This document shows positions 5,975-7,672 of a stretch of DNA of 7,672 bases, piece after piece. Positions within the stretch are counted from its first letter, which is position 1; each line of letters opens with the position of its first letter. The position numbers and the translations under genes are program-made. The notes under the pieces are model-generated. The model searched no databases. It was not told the origin of the DNA and saw only the letters and a list, made by a program, of their open reading frames with translations. Where the stretch lies: positions 1 to 7,672 of the forward strand of contig JBBQTU010000202.1 of assembly GCA_038213005.1 (NCBI GenBank), written 5' to 3'. Origin of the DNA: JBBQTU01 sp038213005. GTDB lineage: Bacteria > Planctomycetota > Phycisphaerae > Tepidisphaerales > Tepidisphaeraceae.

Positions 5975-6526
5975 TCAGGCATTGACTTGGGTCGACGGCA
6001 TGCGGCGGGCGAGTTGGCGCAGCAGCCATCGCTCTTCGGGCAGTTCGGCCGGCGCATTGCTCATGCGGGGGTAGGGGGCAGGCTGATGGATGGCATTCTG
6101 GGCTCTTAGCTGCTGGAAGCCCACGTCCGCGGCCAGCAGGGCGTCGGCCAGCGAAGTGTATGCCGCCATGTCGTCGCGTTTCGGGGCGGTCCTGAGCCGG
6201 TGTGCACCGATGTCATATTGAGCGACGAAGAAGACCGGGCCGGTTTCCAGATCGTTTACCGGCACGAGTATCGGCAGATGTGCCTCCAGCAACATCGCGA
6301 CCATGTGAAGTTCGCCGGCGGCGTGGTCGCTGGGGGCAATCTGAAACCATGACGCCAAGGCGCTGCCGAGGTTGGCGATCAAGCGAGACCGAACGACCAG
6401 CAGATGACGGTCGGCGACCGTGTTGTCCGATAGGTCAGCCAATGGCAGATCAGGCATGCTGGCCCTTGGCAACAAGCCCAAACGGCTGTTGGTCTCTCCG
6501 AGTGATTGATTGTCACGATCATCCAT
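5975..6526 (-). CDS. Hypothetical protein, no recognised family
   Basis: This protein is 183 residues from the ATG at 6526. I recognise no family. It has no signal peptide and no strong membrane segment. The best-ordered part is the middle (about 40-110): ADRHLLVVRSRLIANLGSAL, then LHMVAMLLEAHLPILVPVND, then GPVFFVAQYDIGAHRLR. This reads as alternating helices and strands of a small globular alpha/beta domain. The ends are Pro- and Arg-rich and look disordered; a basic cluster (WLLRQLARRM) lies near the C-terminus. The start is uncertain. The frame extends to a GTG at 6673, but that extra part is Pro/Arg/Gln-rich and looks untranslated. An ATG at 6457 (160 residues) has the best ribosome binding site, AAGGG five bases upstream, while 6526 has only a weak one. 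The gene lies 106 bases upstream of S1 on the same strand and may share its transcript; this says little about function. Confidence 0.55.
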   Translation of the reverse strand: MDDRDNQSLGETNSRLGLLPRASMPDLPLADLSDNTVADRHLLVVRSRLIANLGSALASWFQIAPSDHAAGELHMVAMLLEAHLPILVPVNDLETGPVFFVAQYDIGAHRLRTAPKRDDMAAYTSLADALLAADVGFQQLRAQNAIHQPAPYPRMSNAPAELPEERWLLRQLARRMPSTQVNA

Positions 6527-6730
6527 GCCTGCTTTTTGTATGCCAGGCTGCCGCGGCTGTGTAGGGGGAAAATTCGAAGATTGCGCCGGCCGTGGTGGCC
6601 GAGGCAGAAGCATGCGTGTCAAGTAACTATCGCCACACAAATCAGGGCGCTGCGTAGCCGGGGATCTCCTCACCCTATTTTACGTTTACCGGTGGCTGCG
6701 TTGGCTGTCCGGGAGGGGTAGAATCCGCTG
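6527..6730. other. Divergent intergenic region
   Basis: This is the spacer between the minus-strand unknown gene and the plus-strand aminotransferase gene. It should contain both promoters. I see no convincing sigma-70 hexamer pair, operator palindrome or RNA element in it. The minus-strand frame stays open through most of it to a GTG at 6673, but with Pro/Arg/Gln-rich, coding-unlike composition. Confidence 0.4.
6712..6718 (+). promoter_or_regulatory. Purine-rich ribosome binding site of the aminotransferase gene
   Basis: GGAGGGG ends 12 bases before the ATG at 6731. The spacing is somewhat long, but it is the only Shine-Dalgarno-like sequence nearby, and the conserved family region begins about 29 residues after this ATG. 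Confidence 0.45.
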
Positions 6731-7672
6731 ATGCCAGAACAGAAAGCCCATTCGTCGATCCACTCCCATGTCGGCAACGTCGCCAGTTTCCCCATCCTGT
6801 CGCGATGGCTGTTCATGAACCACGCAGGGGTGGCACCGGTGCCGCAGCGGTCGGCCGACGCCATTATCCAGTTCGCCCGCGAGGCGGCCGAGTCGGCTTA
6901 CATGGAAGGGCATTGGTACAGACAGGTCGAAGACCTGCGGACTCTGGCGGCTGGGCTGATCAACGTCACACGCGAGGAGATCGCCTTGGTGAAAAACACC
7001 AGCGAAGGGCTGGGGATCGTCGCCAGCGGTGTCGATTGGAAGGAAGGCGACCGCATCGTCACCTCGGCAGTGGAGTATCCGTCCAATGCTTACCCATGGC
7101 TCGACTTGGCCGGGCGGCGGGGCGTCGAACTGATCTGCGTGGCAGAGCGATTGCGTGAGGACGGGGCGAGGATTATCGACCTCGATGAAGTGCTGGCCGC
7201 GGCCGATCACCCGCGGACGCGGATGGTCACGCTCTCGCACGTGGAATTCGGCAGTGGCTTTCGCAACGACCTGGCCACGATCGGCCGGTTCTGTCGCGGG
7301 CGCGGCATCCTGTTCTGCGTCGATGCGATCCAGTCACTGGGCGTCCTGCCGCTGGATGCCCGGGCGATGAATATCGACTTTCTGTCGGCCGACGGCCACA
7401 AGTGGCTGCTGGGTCCTGAGGGCGCTGGCATCTTCTTCTGCCGCCGCGAACTGATCGAACAGACGCATCCGCCGCTGATCGGCTGGATGAACGTGGTGGG
7501 TGCTCTGGATTTCGACCACATCGATTTTCGCCTGCGCGACGATGCGGCGAGGTTCGAGTGCGGATCGTGGAATGTGCCGGGTTTTCTAGGCCTCAAGGCC
7601 TCGATCGAGTTATTGCAGGAGGCGGGCCTGGCCGCAGTGACAGCGCGGGTGAAGATGCTGACCGACCAACTG
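6731..7672 (+). CDS. Class V aminotransferase, cysteine desulfurase-like (3' end beyond window)
   Basis: The 314 codons present encode the N-terminal and central parts of a fold-type I PLP enzyme of the class V (NifS/SufS/isopenicillin N epimerase) group. The order of motifs is typical: FMNHAGVAPVP near 28-38 (the 'LNHAG' substrate/PLP region), LVKNTSEGLGIVA near 86-98 (PLP phosphate loop), EYPSN near 114-118, SHVEFGSGFRNDL near 169-181, the PLP-ring aspartate in VDAIQSLG (about D198), and the Schiff-base lysine in ADGHKWLLGPEGAG (about K224). A later WNVPGFLGLKA stretch is also family-like. The family covers cysteine desulfurases, epimerases and aminotransferases. The catalytic cysteine of a true desulfurase would lie past the window edge, so the exact reaction cannot be told. 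No isc or suf genes are adjacent. The gene is divergent from the unknown minus-strand gene, with about 200 bases between them. Confidence 0.88.
   Translation, partial: MPEQKAHSSIHSHVGNVASFPILSRWLFMNHAGVAPVPQRSADAIIQFAREAAESAYMEGHWYRQVEDLRTLAAGLINVTREEIALVKNTSEGLGIVASGVDWKEGDRIVTSAVEYPSNAYPWLDLAGRRGVELICVAERLREDGARIIDLDEVLAAADHPRTRMVTLSHVEFGSGFRNDLATIGRFCRGRGILFCVDAIQSLGVLPLDARAMNIDFLSADGHKWLLGPEGAGIFFCRRELIEQTHPPLIGWMNVVGALDFDHIDFRLRDDAARFECGSWNVPGFLGLKASIELLQEAGLAAVTARVKMLTDQL

Noticed and set aside
6527..6673. N-terminal extension of the unknown minus-strand protein to a GTG at 6673
   Set aside because: The residues are Pro/Arg/Gln-rich and coding-unlike, and better start candidates exist at 6526 and 6457.
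6805..7240. Alternative frames on both strands across the aminotransferase gene
   Set aside because: The frame from 6731 carries all class V PLP motifs and is open to the window edge; the others are its shadows.

Overview
The window looks like chromosomal DNA from a GC-rich planctomycete, most likely of the Phycisphaerae type. This is inferred from two proteins ending in PEP-CTERM sorting signals, a five-domain ribosomal protein S1, a TrpB2-type tryptophan synthase beta chain, and AT-richer 'ACCACGGAATACAC' intergenic repeats of a kind seen in such genomes. No rRNA, tRNA, CRISPR array, transposase or phage gene was found.

Left part (1-2435, plus strand): a possible 3' end of an unrecognised ORF (1-216); a short predicted lipoprotein (232-852); a secreted PEP-CTERM protein with a cohesin-like body (943-1545); then about 460 bases without an intact gene. 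That stretch holds a 30-bp imperfect inverted repeat (1591-1687) and two GC-rich 71-bp direct repeats (1805-1875 and 1931-2001). The second direct repeat abuts the C-terminal half of a trypsin-like serine protease that keeps its catalytic-serine motif and PEP-CTERM tail but lacks the N-terminal half and any credible start. I read it as a pseudogene.

Middle part (2566-5868): a TrpB2-family tryptophan synthase beta chain on the plus strand converges on a minus-strand pair, ribosomal protein S1 followed by a single-domain response regulator. The trpB2 and regulator stop codons sit side by side in a TGATCA palindrome. S1 and the regulator are 12 bases apart and probably co-transcribed. An unrecognised protein (5975-6526, minus) lies upstream of S1 on the same strand.

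Right part (6731-7672, plus strand): a class V PLP-dependent aminotransferase (cysteine desulfurase-like) runs off the window edge. It is divergent from the unknown protein.

The genes do not form one pathway. They read as housekeeping genes (translation, tryptophan synthesis, PLP chemistry) beside a cell-envelope/secreted-protein segment eroded by repeats. I see no convincing new multi-gene system. The most unusual features are the repeat-associated protease remnant and the S1/response-regulator pair.
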